Positions 1 to 13,375 of a stretch of DNA of 28,500 bases are shown here, piece by piece. The position numbers and the translations under genes are program-made. How positions within the stretch are numbered: position 1 is the first letter of the stretch; every line of letters starts with the position of its first letter. This stretch comes from Symbiodinium natans (Eukaryota; Sar; Dinophyceae; Suessiales; Symbiodiniaceae), in the NCBI GenBank assembly GCA_905221605.1, contig CAJNDS010002545.1, forward strand, positions 104,001-132,500, read 5' to 3'. The notes beneath the pieces were generated by a model. That model was given only the letters and a program-made list of their open reading frames with translations, searched no databases and was not told where the DNA came from.

Positions 1-387
1 GAATCCAGCAGGGGCTCCAGCCTGGACGTAGGGCGGCAATTCCGCTGCCATCGGGCTGAGTGGGGCAACGCCAAATGCTCTGAACCCATGAAAACACCTG
101 CGGCGGATGTGTTTGTAGGCCAGGAAATGATTAGCACGAAATCCAGAAGCGCTGTCTTGCGTGCGAGCATCGATCATGAAAACATGCAGTAATCGGAGAC
201 ACATGCGGTCCTAGAGAGATTAAAAAACAAAACACTTCGCTGGGCTCTCCGGCGGCATGCTGCTCGGCCCTCGTGGCTTCCTTGCAAGCGCCTTGCAACC
301 TGCAGGCTCAGAGCTTTGTCTTTGACTAAGTGGGCCTCAATTAGCTCCCTGATTCCGTGCGCAGCCTTGCTCCTCCTGCGCAAGGCC
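1..387 (-). CDS. Partial two-exon gene fragment running off the left edge, function unknown
   Basis: Two minus-strand exons in matching phase. Exon 387-300 follows CTTTTGCAG|G and reads ALRRRSKAAHGIRELIEAHL onward as 29 codons, ending CAG|GTTGCAAG. Exon 210-1 follows TCTCTCTAG|GAC and stays open for 70 codons to the window edge, with segments HVFMIDARTQDSASGF and FGVAPLSPMAAELPPYVQAG. The intron 299-211 is 89 nt with GT and AG|G. The composition is mixed, with no membrane segment and no motif I recognise. The plus strand of 1-192 is also open up to a TAG-less run ending TAA, so an antisense reading is the alternative; the clean splice pair favours minus. Upstream exons are unresolved. The C-terminus lies outside the window. 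Confidence 0.55.
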
Positions 388-570
388 CTGCAAAAGGCCT
401 TGCAAGGCCCTGCAAAGCCCCGCAAGAAGTTCTTGGAAGCCAGGCTCGTCGGTCCCTGGCACTTTGGGCCCCCCCCCCTACTAACAACAACCTACACGTA
501 AAGGGGTCAAAGCGAGAGGGTCTGGGATCCTTGAGAGCCCGGCCTCTCCCAGAAGCTCTCCCTCGCGACG

Positions 571-638
571 TCAGACGCCCATGTTCATTCCGCCCACCGA
601 CACCTGGATGTTTGCCTCTCCGAAGTTGCCGCTTTGGG
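571..638 (-). CDS. Possible terminal exon, Gly/Met-rich tail
   Basis: The minus strand reads SGNFGEANIQVSVGGMNMGV followed at once by TGA (573-571). The natural composition and the stop suggest a C-terminal exon. A GT within GGC|GTCTGA could instead be a donor. Met/Val/Gly-rich tails of this type occur in some alveolate proteins, but I cannot name the family. The acceptor is not clear. Confidence 0.3.
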
Positions 639-725
639 GCTTGGGGTTTAAGAGGGTTTAAGGCACTTCTATGTACGGTTGGACAAGTTTGTAAGTAGGG
701 CGACTCGGTAGCTCTATAGTTGTAG

Positions 726-1124
726 TTGGACCTTTCTCAGGGTATGTCTGACTGTACTTCTCAGTACGCCATAAACCTTCAAGCAGTTCTCTCTCTAATC
801 GGGGGGTCCCTGTTTTGTTGGTTCCCTTTGGCATTAGTTAATGAGAATCTACAGCAATCGGTCGCGGAATCCTTGGATCACCTGCCTTCCTCTCGTCTGA
901 CTAAAGCGATCCCGCCATGGAGTGATCTAGCCAAACCTTTCATGGGGGGGGGGGGGGGGGGGAGTCGGATGCATAAAGACACGTGGACCCGGAACAAACC
1001 TCCACAATCCCACAGTACGCCTCTAAACAATCTACCAATCTACCCGCAACAAAAATCTGAGAAACTCTCGAACGTACACCACAACAGAAGACTTTCTGAG
1101 AGATTCATGGGCACTTATAAGTAG
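726..1124 (+). other. Long open frame of doubtful coding value
   Basis: A 132-codon plus-strand frame that crosses a run of about 19 G and has no splice signals or recognisable motif. The poly-G tract would encode polyglycine and is probably length-variable. I regard this interval as intron or spacer DNA. Confidence 0.1.
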
Positions 1125-1211
1125 GGTTGCAAAGTGGGTTAACTATGGTTAGAACTTTTTTGTAAGGGGGGGGGAAATATAAAACCCTACGCATCTGTAC
1201 ACATATGAACC

Positions 1212-1288
1212 CATGAACACCTAAACCCTAAACCTTACACCCTAAACCCTAAACCCTAAACCCTAAACCCTAAACCCTAAAACCCTAA
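1212..1288. repeat. CCCTAAA telomere-type array
   Basis: About ten mostly perfect CCCTAAA units, with a few variants at the left end. It abuts the exon-like island at 1304-1353. Confidence 0.95.
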
Positions 1289-1303
1289 ACCGTGGTAGAC
1301 TCC

Positions 1304-1353
1304 TCAGAGCAAGCGCTTCCGGCCCTCCGGGGCCTTTTTGGGCGGAGCTTTGC
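1304..1353 (-). CDS. Possible terminal exon, Lys/Pro-rich tail
   Basis: After GGCGCAG|GC the minus strand reads KAPPKKAPEGRKRLL and then TGA. This is a basic tail of the sort seen at nuclear or microtubule-associated C-termini, but the function is unknown. The frame is also open upstream as GCGEPTGSPGAG, so the acceptor could lie further 5'. Confidence 0.3.
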
Positions 1354-1423
1354 CTGCGCCAGGAGACCCCGTTGGCTCACCACACCCGTCGGGTTTAATG
1401 TCGGAGTCGGAATAGTTACGAAT

Positions 1424-1750
1424 CGTATTCCCTTATGGTCCCTTTTATAATACCCCCCCCCCCCCCCCCAAAAAAAAAAAGAAGCCCTATTCTAGTTATT
1501 GAGGCCGCTTTATTTGGGTTGTAATGTTTAACACTATCGGCTAGGCATCAAGTAGGGCGCAAGAGGAAGAACTTGCAAGCGACCCCCGCAACAAGACAGA
1601 GACACAATGAGCAGTTCTCAGCATGATGGTCCTCTTTTTGGGCTTACAGGAAAGAAATACTAACAATATTCCCTTCTGGTCCCTTCGTAGCTATTCTACA
1701 AGAACCCCCCCCCCCCCCCCAAAAAAAAAGATTAACAAAAACAAACATAC

Positions 1751-1783
<33 letters not shown>

Positions 1784-1820
1784 GACACATTCAAACTATT
1801 CAGGCCCCTATATTGCCCTA
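1424..1820. repeat. Two tandem copies of an intronic element with C15A9 core
   Basis: Two related segments share TATTCCCTTxTGGTCCCTT near 1428 and 1667. Each is followed by a C14-16/A9-10 junction (1456, 1705) and then TATTnAGGCC. An AAT microsatellite (about 1750-1781) lies inside the second copy. This looks like one introner-like element duplicated in tandem. A third relative of the TTCTGGTCCCT part is near 3477. Confidence 0.5.
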
Positions 1821-1972
1821 AACCCTAAACCCTAAACTCTATAGACCCCAAACCCTGAACCCTGAACCCTAAACCCTAAACCCTAAACCCTAAACCCTAA
1901 ATCCTAAACCCTAAACCCTAAACCCTAAACCCCAAACCCTAAACCCTAAACCCTAAACCCTAAACCCTAACA
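1812..1972. repeat. CCCTAAA array with variants
   Basis: About 20 units, including CCCTGAA, CCCCAAA and CCTAAAT variants mostly at the left end. It borders an exon-like island at 1975-2080 that is open on both strands; on minus it reads PKGSVEGRPGPRRERKAR, low confidence. Confidence 0.95.
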
Positions 1973-2084
1973 AGCAGCAAGCCAAGACATTGGGGCCACC
2001 GCCGGACCGGGCCTTTCTTTCCCGTCTCGGACCGGGCCTTCCTTCCACGCTGCCTTTGGGCTTTCTAGGAGTTTGGTGGGTGTT

Positions 2085-2145
2085 GAGGTTTAGGGTTTAG
2101 GGTTTAGGGTTTAGGGTTTAGGGTTTAGGGTTTCGGGTTTGGCGG
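2085..2145. repeat. TTTAGGG array
   Basis: About seven units in the orientation opposite to the array at 1812-1972, so the island between them is flanked by inverted telomeric repeats. Confidence 0.9.
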
Positions 2146-2170
2146 GTATTGGGGTTTACCTTAGGGTGGT

Positions 2171-2288
2171 TACATGGTCCCTTAGTATGGTCAGCCCGTA
2201 TGTACCCCTTATGTACCCTATGAACCTCAAGGGCCCACACCCCAGGACCCTTCAACGGAGGCAAGGGGCCGTCTTAAGGGACCATGTA
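2171..2288. mobile_element. Foldback/MITE-like element with TACATGGTCCCTTA ends
   Basis: The left end TACATGGTCCCTTA is matched by its reverse complement TAAGGGACCATGTA at the right end, about 118 bp apart. There is no coding capacity. It lies between telomeric arrays and next to an IQ-motif exon fragment. Confidence 0.6.
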
Positions 2289-2302
2289 TACCTCTGCCAC
2301 AC

Positions 2303-2382
2303 TTAGAAGCCCCCGCTGTGCACGAGCTCAGATGTTTGCTGCCGAGGCCACAGAGATTGGATCTTCGTGGCTGCTTCCGCGC
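2303..2382 (-). CDS. IQ-motif exon fragment with stop
   Basis: After CTGCTGAG|GC the minus strand reads AEAATKIQSLWPRQQTSEL and continues six codons to TAA. EAATKIQ is the same start as the IQ units of the big gene at 22.7-24.7 kb, but the consensus RG is replaced by PRQ. It is either a diverged last exon of a second IQ protein or a decayed copy. The stop may be intronic. Confidence 0.4.
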
Positions 2383-2568
2383 CTCAGCAGGGATGATCAA
2401 CTCCTCATGGTGTAGGGTTTAGGGTTTAGGGTTTCGGGTTTAGAGTCTTTTGCAAGGGCTTTTGTGGGGAGTTGCTTGGTAGTAGTAGGGCTTATAGAGT
2501 TTCTGGGTTGTAGCAGGGTTTTTGGGTATAGTAGGCCTTTTAAAAGCCAAGTCTCAGCCCAGAGAACT

Positions 2569-2718
2569 TTACACAAAGAATCGCCTGCAAACTGTGCTCG
2601 GTTGGCCGTCTTCTTCGAGAGTCGAAAAGGGCCGTGCAGTTCTCTCAGGGGCACACAAGACACAGCACTCTGACGTGACAGCATTTTGCCGGCGCACAGC
2701 TGATTTCTCTTCAATAAA
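2569..2718 (-). CDS. Possible terminal exon of a Cys-containing protein
   Basis: Follows CTGCACAG. The frame runs 49 codons to TAA and includes FIEEKSAVRRQNAVTSECC, VLCAPERTARPF and STVCRRFFV. Four cysteines (CC-x2-C and a later C) could bind a metal, but no named family was recognised. Another minus frame (LRELHGPFRLSKKTANRA) is open over the same bases, so the frame choice is uncertain. Confidence 0.35.
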   Translation of the reverse strand, partial: FIEEKSAVRRQNAVTSECCVLCAPERTARPFSTLEEDGQPSTVCRRFFV

Positions 2719-3028
2719 CTGTGCAGAGTTTAGAGTTTAGGGTTGAGGCTCCATTGAATGAGCGCCCAAACCCTGCAAGCAAGCGAAAAAGCCGTGCCAT
2801 CACATCATCGCCGGAACCCTAAACCCTAAACCCTATAAACCCTCAACCCTAAACCTTCCGTGTAAACACCACACAGGGCGTCGGGAAAATTGCACGAATT
2901 GCGTTTGCCCTTTAGGCATCCCCTTTGAGAGACAGGCCAACCTCGCTTTTAAGCGAAGTTTTCGGTGCAAGTCCTGAGGGAAAAGGCACGCGTAGACTGG
3001 GGGGGCGCGGAGGGGAATAAGGGCCTAC

Positions 3029-3127
3029 TCCGGGTCCCAGGACACTCAAGACAGAGCGGTGTCGTGCCGCGAGCCGCAGCACCTGGAAGGGGCTCTCGCT
3101 TTGAACATCCGCGATCTTTCCGGGATC
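3029..3127 (-). CDS. Internal exon of unidentified gene
   Basis: Acceptor TTGTAG|GAT in phase 0. It reads DPGKIADVQSESPFQVLRLA then ARHRSVLSVLGPG, 33 codons if the donor is GGA|GTAGGC. An alternative donor 17 bases earlier (TTGA|GTGTCC) would match the start of an introner family seen twice more. It could be a late exon of the membrane-protein gene just upstream, but phase could not be joined with confidence. Confidence 0.45.
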
Positions 3128-3239
3128 CTACAAGGGGTGGGGTTTATTATAGGGTTCAGAGTGTATCAGGTTTAGGGCATAGGGTTCTCTAGAAAAAAAG
3201 CAAGCAGGCACACATCCACGAAAACAAACCTACTAAAAC

Positions 3240-3345
3240 CCCCGACACAGAGGCCCAACAAGCCTGGAATCAATTCTTGGCCGCCAGCGCGGACGGCCAA
3301 ACAGCTTGAAATATTGGAGTGCAAGACAGGACATTGCAAGCCTCG
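3240..3345 (-). CDS. Possible exon, frame unresolved
   Basis: After GCCGAG|GCTTGC two minus frames look protein-like: LAMSCLALQYFKLFGRPRW and ISSCLAVRAGGQELIPG. The second keeps phase with the preceding membrane-protein exon if its donor is T|GCTTAAG, where GCTT is repeated at this acceptor. It is either a C-terminal exon of that gene or a remnant. Confidence 0.3.
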
Positions 3346-3349
3346 GCAC

Positions 3350-3386
3350 ATTGCAATATATATGTATATATATATACATATATACA
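3350..3386. repeat. TA-rich microsatellite
   Basis: A TATATA/TATG run. Comparable runs sit at 8222-8254, 8392-8414 and 11100-11190, all outside exons. Confidence 0.8.
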
Positions 3387-3602
3387 CATATAAGTATATC
3401 TATTATTCTTTTTTTGGGGGGGGTGATAAGGGAAGGTTAATATAAGGGGTCGGCATAATTCCTAGGAATACTCCGCTTCTGGTCCCTATATAAATTTAAC
3501 ATGACAACACCCCCAACACCCCATTGAAGGTCCCTGTAAGTACTCCGAAGAAGCGGGAATAAAGGCCTCCTGTGGGTCCTAGGACTTCTGCTTGCTTAAG
3601 AG

Positions 3603-3686
3603 CTTAAGAACCACAAAGACTGTAGACTAATAATCCCTATATTACCCTTATAAGGCAGAATACTTTCATTTTTGGGGGTTCTTAAG
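3603..3686. mobile_element. Intronic TIR element, CTTAAG family copy 1
   Basis: Ends CTTAAGAACC and GGTTCTTAAG are exact inverses about 84 bp apart. The interior holds AATCCCTATATTACCCTTATAAGG. It lies directly 3' of a membrane-protein exon on the minus strand. It is related to copies at 5845-5946 and 19410-19542. Confidence 0.65.
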
Positions 3687-3688
3687 CA

Positions 3689-8732
<5,044 letters not shown>

Positions 8733-8785
8733 CTTGCTTGTGAGGGCTTCGGATGGAGGGTTCAAGGCTTAAGGTTCTAGGTTCG

Positions 8786-8886
8786 AAAAGGGTGTTCGGG
8801 TTTAGGGTTGAGGGTTTAGGGTTTAGGGCTTAGGGTTTCGGGTTTAGGGTTTCGGGTTTAGGGCTTAGTGTGTTAGGTATAACCCT
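8786..8886. repeat. TTTAGGG array with TTTCGGG variants
   Basis: About twelve imperfect units. It ends next to a short CCCTAAA stretch. Confidence 0.85.
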
Positions 8887-8913
8887 AAACCCCTACACTA
8901 TATACACCTTAAC

Positions 8914-9006
8914 CTGCAGGTGGAATGGGCGCGTTGCCGTGGCTGGTGTGAGGGGGGCAAATGTTGAGGGCACCAGGACCTGAGGATATGGCCCTGGTCC
9001 GTGCAT
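8914..9006 (-). CDS. Possible N-terminal exon, Pro-rich
   Basis: ATG at 9006-9004: MHGPGPYPQVLVPSTFAPLT then PATATRPFHLQ, 31 codons, donor CAG|GTTAAGG. A 5' acceptor CTCTAG|G lies 7 nt before the ATG. It would be a plausible start for the membrane-protein gene, but its phase 0 does not match exon 1 (needs phase 2). Confidence 0.3.
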
Positions 9007-9045
9007 TGGTTACCTAGAGTGCGGGAGCGCTTGGGTTCATGGGTT

Positions 9046-9092
9046 TTTAGTTTAGGGTTTAGGGTTTGGGGTTTAGGGTTTAGGGTTAGGGC
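9046..9092. repeat. TTTAGGG array
   Basis: Six units. With the CCCTAAACCCC at 8881 it encloses the Pro-rich exon as an inverted pair. Confidence 0.9.
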
Positions 9093-9539
9093 TAGGCGGG
9101 GCCATAACAGACTCACGCTTTTTCGGCAGTTTAGCTCTGTTGCCCTCAGAATCCCCGGTAAATACTGATGTTTCCTGGGTTTCGCCCATCGCCTCATGCC
9201 CACAATTTGTTATCTAAAATCATCATGCAGTTTTTTGGCATCCGTAGACTACACTGCTATTTGTGGGTTTTTGCACTACTTCGCACTTTCGACGTGTCCT
9301 AAACTAAGACCTCTCTTGCTTGCATCCACTTCTGCCCAGGCCTGAGTCCACATAACATGTTTCCTCGCCTGAAACAATTCTCACATCGTAATAGCTCCTT
9401 CCTTCGCGCTGCTTCTCAAAGACACAAGATGTTCACAAGTTTGGTCTGCGAGGTTTAATGCCACACTTGATTTCTTGCCGCAATGGATAGGCGTGCTCTG
9501 ATAAATCAGCGATGCGACACCTAGCGGTACACGTTTATC

Positions 9540-10020
9540 CGCTGTCCTCGGCCAACACCTCTGTCCGAGCTGTTTCCCCCGTGGAGGACTTGGCACGAGT
9601 GCGTCCGTGTGGTGGCATGCAAAGCATCAACACTGCCCGACGCTTTAGTTTCCGACGGGGCGCGGGTTTACCCCTTAGTCGCCGACTCTTTAGGTGTGCC
9701 ACATTTCCACGTCTCCCACGGTGCCGGGGTGTGGCGAAAGATGTTTCGAAGGGGCAGGAAACCTGCCATTCAAGCACATAGCGGTTCCACAGACAACTTC
9801 TGGAATGCATGCCCACCATGCTCGCCAAATCGGTGGCTGCCTCTCCTCCTGAGGCGAATCCCGAGTTGATGAGTCATGTATTCCAATTCGTTTTCGGTAT
9901 CATCACGAAGGCAACATGCTTTCATTGATGCGGCTGCTGGGAAAGTTCTTACGCCTCAGGCATATTGCTCACCAGGACTGGTGCTGACGAGGTGCGTGCG
10001 GGGAGTAGAAAGGCGCCAAG
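9540..10020 (+). pseudogene. Decayed ISXO2-like (IS1595-type DDE) transposase
   Basis: One frame (9588-9869) reads LVSDGARVYPLVADSLGVPH, FHVSHGAGVW, GRKPAIQAHSGSTDNFW. These match the second catalytic Asp block, the SHxxG block and the final block before W of ISXO2-type transposase domains. The sequence then needs two frame changes to continue as AKSVAASPPEANPELMSHVF and RYHHEGNMLSLMRLLGKFL, typical C-terminal text. No N-terminal zinc ribbon or first Asp was found and no terminal repeats were seen. It is probably a relic of a domesticated or once mobile gene. Such genes are common in dinoflagellate genomes. Confidence 0.65.
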
Positions 10021-10060
10021 TCTGCACACTAACAGCTCTGACCTAAGTCCTGCATTTCAG

Positions 10061-11090
10061 GTTTGCTGGTGGGGCCACAGTTTTGCGCGGGTCTGATGCG
10101 GACCCGCCAGGGTTTAGGGTTTAGGGTTTAGGGTTTAGGCTTTTAAGCCCTGAACCCCTGAACCTGCCCATGACGGGGCTTCGTGCCAGGCATCTCCGTC
10201 TTATGGAAAAGCTCCTGGTCGAGAGCAGCCGGATCCTGGCTGAAAGGAGCACAGTGGAAGGCAGGGTGTGGAGTTTCTGTAAGAGTATCAAGCTTTAGGG
10301 TTTAGGGTTTAGGGTTTAGGGTTTAGGGTTTAGGGTTTAGGGTTTAGGGTTTAGGGTTTAGGTTTTCCTCGCTATAAGTAGGGTTTAGTATGGAGATTAC
10401 AGGGGTTTCCTAGCGATAGGTAGGGCGTAGGAGCCTGCGGTTCATAAAGTGGCGCTTTATGTAGGGCTACTTCTCGCTATACTACAGTAGGCTGGAGCAA
10501 CTTGGGTCTTGTCGCCACGAGACTGCAGCGTGTCATGTGGAGTTTGACCGGGGCACTGACAGACTGCTGTTTCAGCAGGGCACCATTAGCCTAGTCTTGT
10601 ACTGCAGGTAGAGCTTCTTAAATACGAGGTACGATTGTTCCCGACATTGGGATGTTCCCCCTTATACTAACAGTCCTTAGTACGATAGTAGGGGGGGACT
10701 ATAATCCCTATTAAGGACTGTTAGCATGCTAGCATGCACCATCTGTGCGGAGCCAGGCCGGCACGAACATGCCCTTGTACCAGGATGGGCCACTATGCCC
10801 TAGAATCTCGCAAGAGGGCCCTGCAGAGACATCCTAAACCCCTAAACCCCTAAACCCCTAAACCCCTAAACCCCTAAACCCCTAAACCCCTAAACCCCTA
10901 AACCCCTAAACCCCTAAACCCCTAAACCCCTAAACCCCTAAACCCCTAAACCCTAAACCGTGGGCATTGGGCCCTAACACTCCCAGCGCCCAAGTGTGAG
11001 CTCTCCTGCGAGTCAAAGATGCGGCCCCAACTGGACAGCACCAGTGAAACCGAGGCTGTGCGGAAAAAGCCTGACAGGCGCTATAGTTGA
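10061..11090 (+). CDS. Five-exon plus-strand gene, function unknown (partial)
   Basis: Exons 10061-10111, 10190-10282, 10491-10607, 10757-10809, 10987-11090, all with consistent phase. They read FAGGATVLRGSDADPP; HLRLMEKLLVESSRILAERS, TVEGRVWSFC; LEQLGSCRHETAACHVEFDR, GTDRLLFQQGTISLVLYC; PARTCPCTRMGHYALES; PKCELSCESKMRPQLDSTSE, TEAVRKKPDRRYS and TGA. Donors are GTTTAGGG (exon 1), GAGTAT (GA), GTAGAG, GCAAGAG (GC). Acceptors TTTCAG|G, GCCAG|G, GTAG|G, CCAG|G, CCCAG|C. Exon 3 is the most convincing. The minus strand is also open over several exons (for example SWYKGMFVPAWLRTDG at 10740-10825), so antisense is the alternative. No family recognised; the 5' end may overlap the transposase relic, where HAFIDAAAGKVLTPQAYC also fits in phase. 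Confidence 0.45.
10109..10139. repeat. TTTAGGG array forming the donor side of an intron
   Basis: Four units starting at the plus-strand donor GG|GTTTAGGG. Degenerate CCCTGAACC units lie before the next acceptor. Confidence 0.9.
10294..10365. repeat. TTTAGGG array
   Basis: Ten perfect units within an intron of the plus-strand gene. Confidence 0.97.
10648..10724. mobile_element. Foldback element, GGGATGTTCCCCC family copy
   Basis: TTGGGATGTTCCCCCTTATA then CTAACAGTCCTTA, answered by inverted TAAGGACTGTTAG. The outer GGGATGTT has no partner here. Relatives are at 15599-15696 (complete) and 15175-15260 (half). Confidence 0.6.
10832..10962. repeat. Homogeneous CCCCTAAA 8-mer array
   Basis: About 15 perfect octamers CCCCTAAA, ending in two normal heptamers. 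The whole block carries one variant, unlike the heptamer arrays nearby. Confidence 0.97.
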
Positions 11091-11148
11091 GTAACCATAC
11101 ATGTATACATATATATATATGTTTTGTTCAATTATTCATTTAAGTATC

Positions 11149-11183
<35 letters not shown>

Positions 11184-11223
11184 GTCTTCTGCGACATCTC
11201 ACCATGCACGGTGTCCCACAACA

Positions 11224-11436
11224 GCTGTAGATCCTAAACCCAAAGCCCTAAACCCTGAACCCTAAACCCTCCCCTTTGGAAGAGGGGTGTAAGCCCTCAA
11301 ACCCTAAAAACCCTAAAACCCTAAAAACCCTCAAAACCCTAAAAACCCTAAAAAACCCTAAAACCCTAAAACCCTAAAAACCCTAAAACCCTAAAACCCT
11401 AACACCCTAAACCCTAAACGCTCTAAACCCTACGTC
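11224..11436. repeat. CCCTAAAA/CCCTAAA mixed array
   Basis: Mostly AAAACCCT and AAAAACCCT variants, about 20 units. It is preceded by TATA/GAGA microsatellite DNA at 11100-11190. Confidence 0.9.
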
Positions 11437-11439
11437 CTT

Positions 11440-11512
11440 TGGGCCTCGGGCGGCTCTTACGCCGATATCTGCGCTAGGTGCCGAAGAATGTAACAGTACT
11501 TGGAGGATCATA
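11440..11512. other. Exon-like island, strand unresolved
   Basis: Plus reads TSFGPRAALTPISALGAEEC then NSTWRIIP and TAA. Minus reads MILQVLLHSSAPSADIG and then the canonical donor GTAAGAG. Both are flanked by CCCTAAA. One of them is probably an exon. Confidence 0.3.
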
Positions 11513-11585
11513 CCCTAAACCCTAAACCCCTAAACCCTAAACCCTAAACCCTAAACCCTAAACCCTAAACCCTAAACCCTAAACC
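11513..11585. repeat. CCCTAAA array
   Basis: Ten units, one with an extra C. It is followed by a plus-strand open stretch AG|G-FMAYFHAGLSEHPK-TAA (11591-11633), a possible last exon of low confidence. Confidence 0.95.
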
Positions 11586-11707
11586 AGGTTCATGGCCTAC
11601 TTCCATGCAGGGCTCTCAGAGCACCCAAAATAAGGTGATGACCGTTTCTACCTAGACTTATACAATACGAGCTACTAGTAACAACCCTGCTTATACAGCG
11701 CCTAAGA

Positions 11708-11796
11708 ACCCTAAACCCCTAACCCTAAACCCTAAACCCTAAACCCTAAACCCTAAACCCTAAACCCTAAACCCTAAACCCTAAACCCTAAACCCC
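11708..11796. repeat. CCCTAAA array
   Basis: Twelve units. It borders the palindrome cluster. Confidence 0.97.
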
Positions 11797-11800
11797 GTCG

Positions 11801-12697
11801 GCTTAAAATCGATTTTAATCCGTTCCAATTGCCAGCCGGCTCAAAATCGATTTTAATCCGCCCCTAAGCTCCAGGGGAATAAAATCAGTTTTAGGCCGCT
11901 TGTTGCGATCCTCTTTTGAAAGGATTGAAATTGATTTTAATCCGTCGCCTCCTCCGCCCGCAAATCGGATTAAAATCGATTTTAATCCAACCCCCCAAGC
12001 CCCCAACCACCCAACCCCCCAAGCCACCCCCCAACCCACAGCCCCAAATCCACACCCAGCCCCACCCCCACCCACCCCCCCCCCAAATCCACCCACCACC
12101 CCCACCCAACCCACCCTGAGGCAGCAGACAGCCTTGCTGCTGTTTCCGACCCTGACAGTTCCCCGCGTCGTCGTAGAAGTGGCCGAAACAGATACGACTG
12201 GGTCGAAGTATGTCGAGAGCAGACTGATGAAGAGATAAGGCATTCCAGTGGAGCAGTGACCAAGGCACGAAGACCTTGCTCACCCACTGCAAGACATGCC
12301 AGTCCTGTACCAAGATGTGGTGCTTTCGCATCCAAGTTTCCAAGCAGCGCGACCTTGTGGTGCAAATGACCGGCGAGTGTGCTGGCCCTGGGACACGAAG
12401 ACCTTGATCATGGGATAAGGAATGGATGTTCCAAATCGGATTAAATTCGATTTTAATCCAAAGGTCCATCTGCATTGCATGACGCCCAAACATGGGACAA
12501 GGAATGGGTCTTCGAAATCGGATTAAAATCGATTTTAATCCAATCATTGCCCGTCCCCACAAAACGGATTAAGATCGATTTTAATCCATGCCCGCACCAG
12601 GGAGCCGAGAATGGAGCGGCTTAGAATCGATTGTAGTCCGTGGTTAAAAGCTCGTCTTCGACAACCAACCCTTTCGGATTAGAATTGATTTAAATCG
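11801..12697. repeat. Cluster of about ten 22-24 bp palindromes
   Basis: The core ATTAAAATCGATTTTAAT, flanked by GG and CC, recurs with changes at about 11801, 11841, 11882, 11921, 11964, 12436, 12518, 12564, 12619 and 12674. The copies at 11964 and 12518 are nearly perfect palindromes. Flanks such as CATGGGAnAAGGAATGG are also shared by the 12436 and 12518 copies, so part of the spacing arose by duplication. Confidence 0.9.
12121..12369 (+). CDS. Ser/Arg-rich terminal exon, function unknown
   Basis: After a long C-rich tract ending CCCTGAG|G the plus strand reads 82 codons to TGA: AADSLAAVSDPDSSPRRRRS, GRNRYDWVEVCREQTDEEIR, HSSGAVTKARRPCSPTARHA, and on to SATLWCK. The charged, Ser/Pro/Arg-rich make-up looks like a disordered regulatory tail. 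Minus frames are open over the same bases (one over 220 codons), but they include translated palindromes and polyglycine, so I prefer plus. Confidence 0.45.
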   Translation, partial: AADSLAAVSDPDSSPRRRRSGRNRYDWVEVCREQTDEEIRHSSGAVTKARRPCSPTARHASPVPRCGAFASKFPSSATLWCK

Positions 12698-12819
12698 CAA
12701 GTTGCAATCGAATTCCAGCCACAGGCCCCCTAAAACCCTCTAAAACCCCCTAAACCCCCCAAACCCTAAACCCCAAGAACCCTAAGCTCTAAGCACGTAT
12801 CGATGTACCGACTCACAGT

Positions 12820-12910
12820 GCCCACCCCCAGCCTTCTTGGCAGAGCATGCCGGCCCGGCTGCGCAGGCGGTGCATGGCATGAACCCCGAAGTCCACAATG
12901 CGAATGATCA
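12820..12910. other. Exon-like island, strand unresolved
   Basis: Plus: AFLAEHAGPAAQAVHGMNPE then VHNANDQWG and a GTTTAGGG donor, with CACAG or CCCAG as acceptor. Minus: PLIIRIVDFGVHAMHRLRSR then AGMLCQEGWGWAL and a canonical GTGAGT donor, but no AG acceptor before it. The plus reading has both splice sites; the minus reading looks equally protein-like. Confidence 0.35.
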
Positions 12911-12913
12911 ATG

Positions 12914-12955
12914 GGGGTTTAGGGTTTAGGGTTTAGGGTTTCGGGTTTAGGGCTG
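12914..12955. repeat. TTTAGGG array
   Basis: Five units starting at the GTTTAGGG that could be a plus-strand donor. Confidence 0.9.
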
Positions 12956-13033
12956 GGGGTAGTAGTTCTACCAGGGGGGTGTGCGCCTTTTGCCTACCCG
13001 TGGTCTTGCAGGTGGTGACATGTTCTTACTCGT

Positions 13034-13375
13034 CTGCTCTTTTTTGGGTTGCTCAACTCTGGCTATAACGGGCTCATCGGCCTCCTGAGCCAGACCCTGC
13101 GTAAGGCAACTGCCCAGCTGTTCGGAAGGAGCTGGAAAAGTTAGGAAAGTCGGTAGCCCGACACAAGCCACGAAGTAAAGGGGCTCTTTTGAGGGGGATG
13201 CAGGGTGCCTCAGTCTATAACTAGAATTTCCCCAACAAACCCTAACCCTAAACCCTAAACCATAGGCCGCCCGCGCCAGGCGGCGGCCGGTACAACTGAA
13301 CGCTACCGCTTCGAGATCTGCTTGCTTTGCCAAGCAGATCGAGTTTGCCACACCTGATGCATCCCTGCTAGCCAT
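13034..13375 (-). CDS. Possible 5' end of a small gene (two exons)
   Basis: Exon 13375-13261 starts ATG: MASRDASGVANSICLAKQAD, LEAVAFSCTGRRLARAAY, donor G|GTTTAGGG. Exon 2 begins after CTTTTCCAG|CT at about 13131 and reads PSEQLGSCLTQGLAQEADEP, VIARVEQPKKEQTSKN, with a canonical A|GTAAGAA donor near 13034. Phase agrees. The plus strand of the first exon is also open (TERYRFEICLLCQADRVCHT then stop), so the call is tentative. No family recognised. Confidence 0.4.

Noticed and set aside
726-1124. 132-codon plus frame as a gene
   Set aside because: It depends on a poly-G tract for continuity and has no motif or splice support.
11891-12562. 223-codon minus frame
   Set aside because: It includes translated palindromes (LKSILI) and polyglycine. 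The plus-strand frame with an AG|G acceptor is preferred, though not proven.
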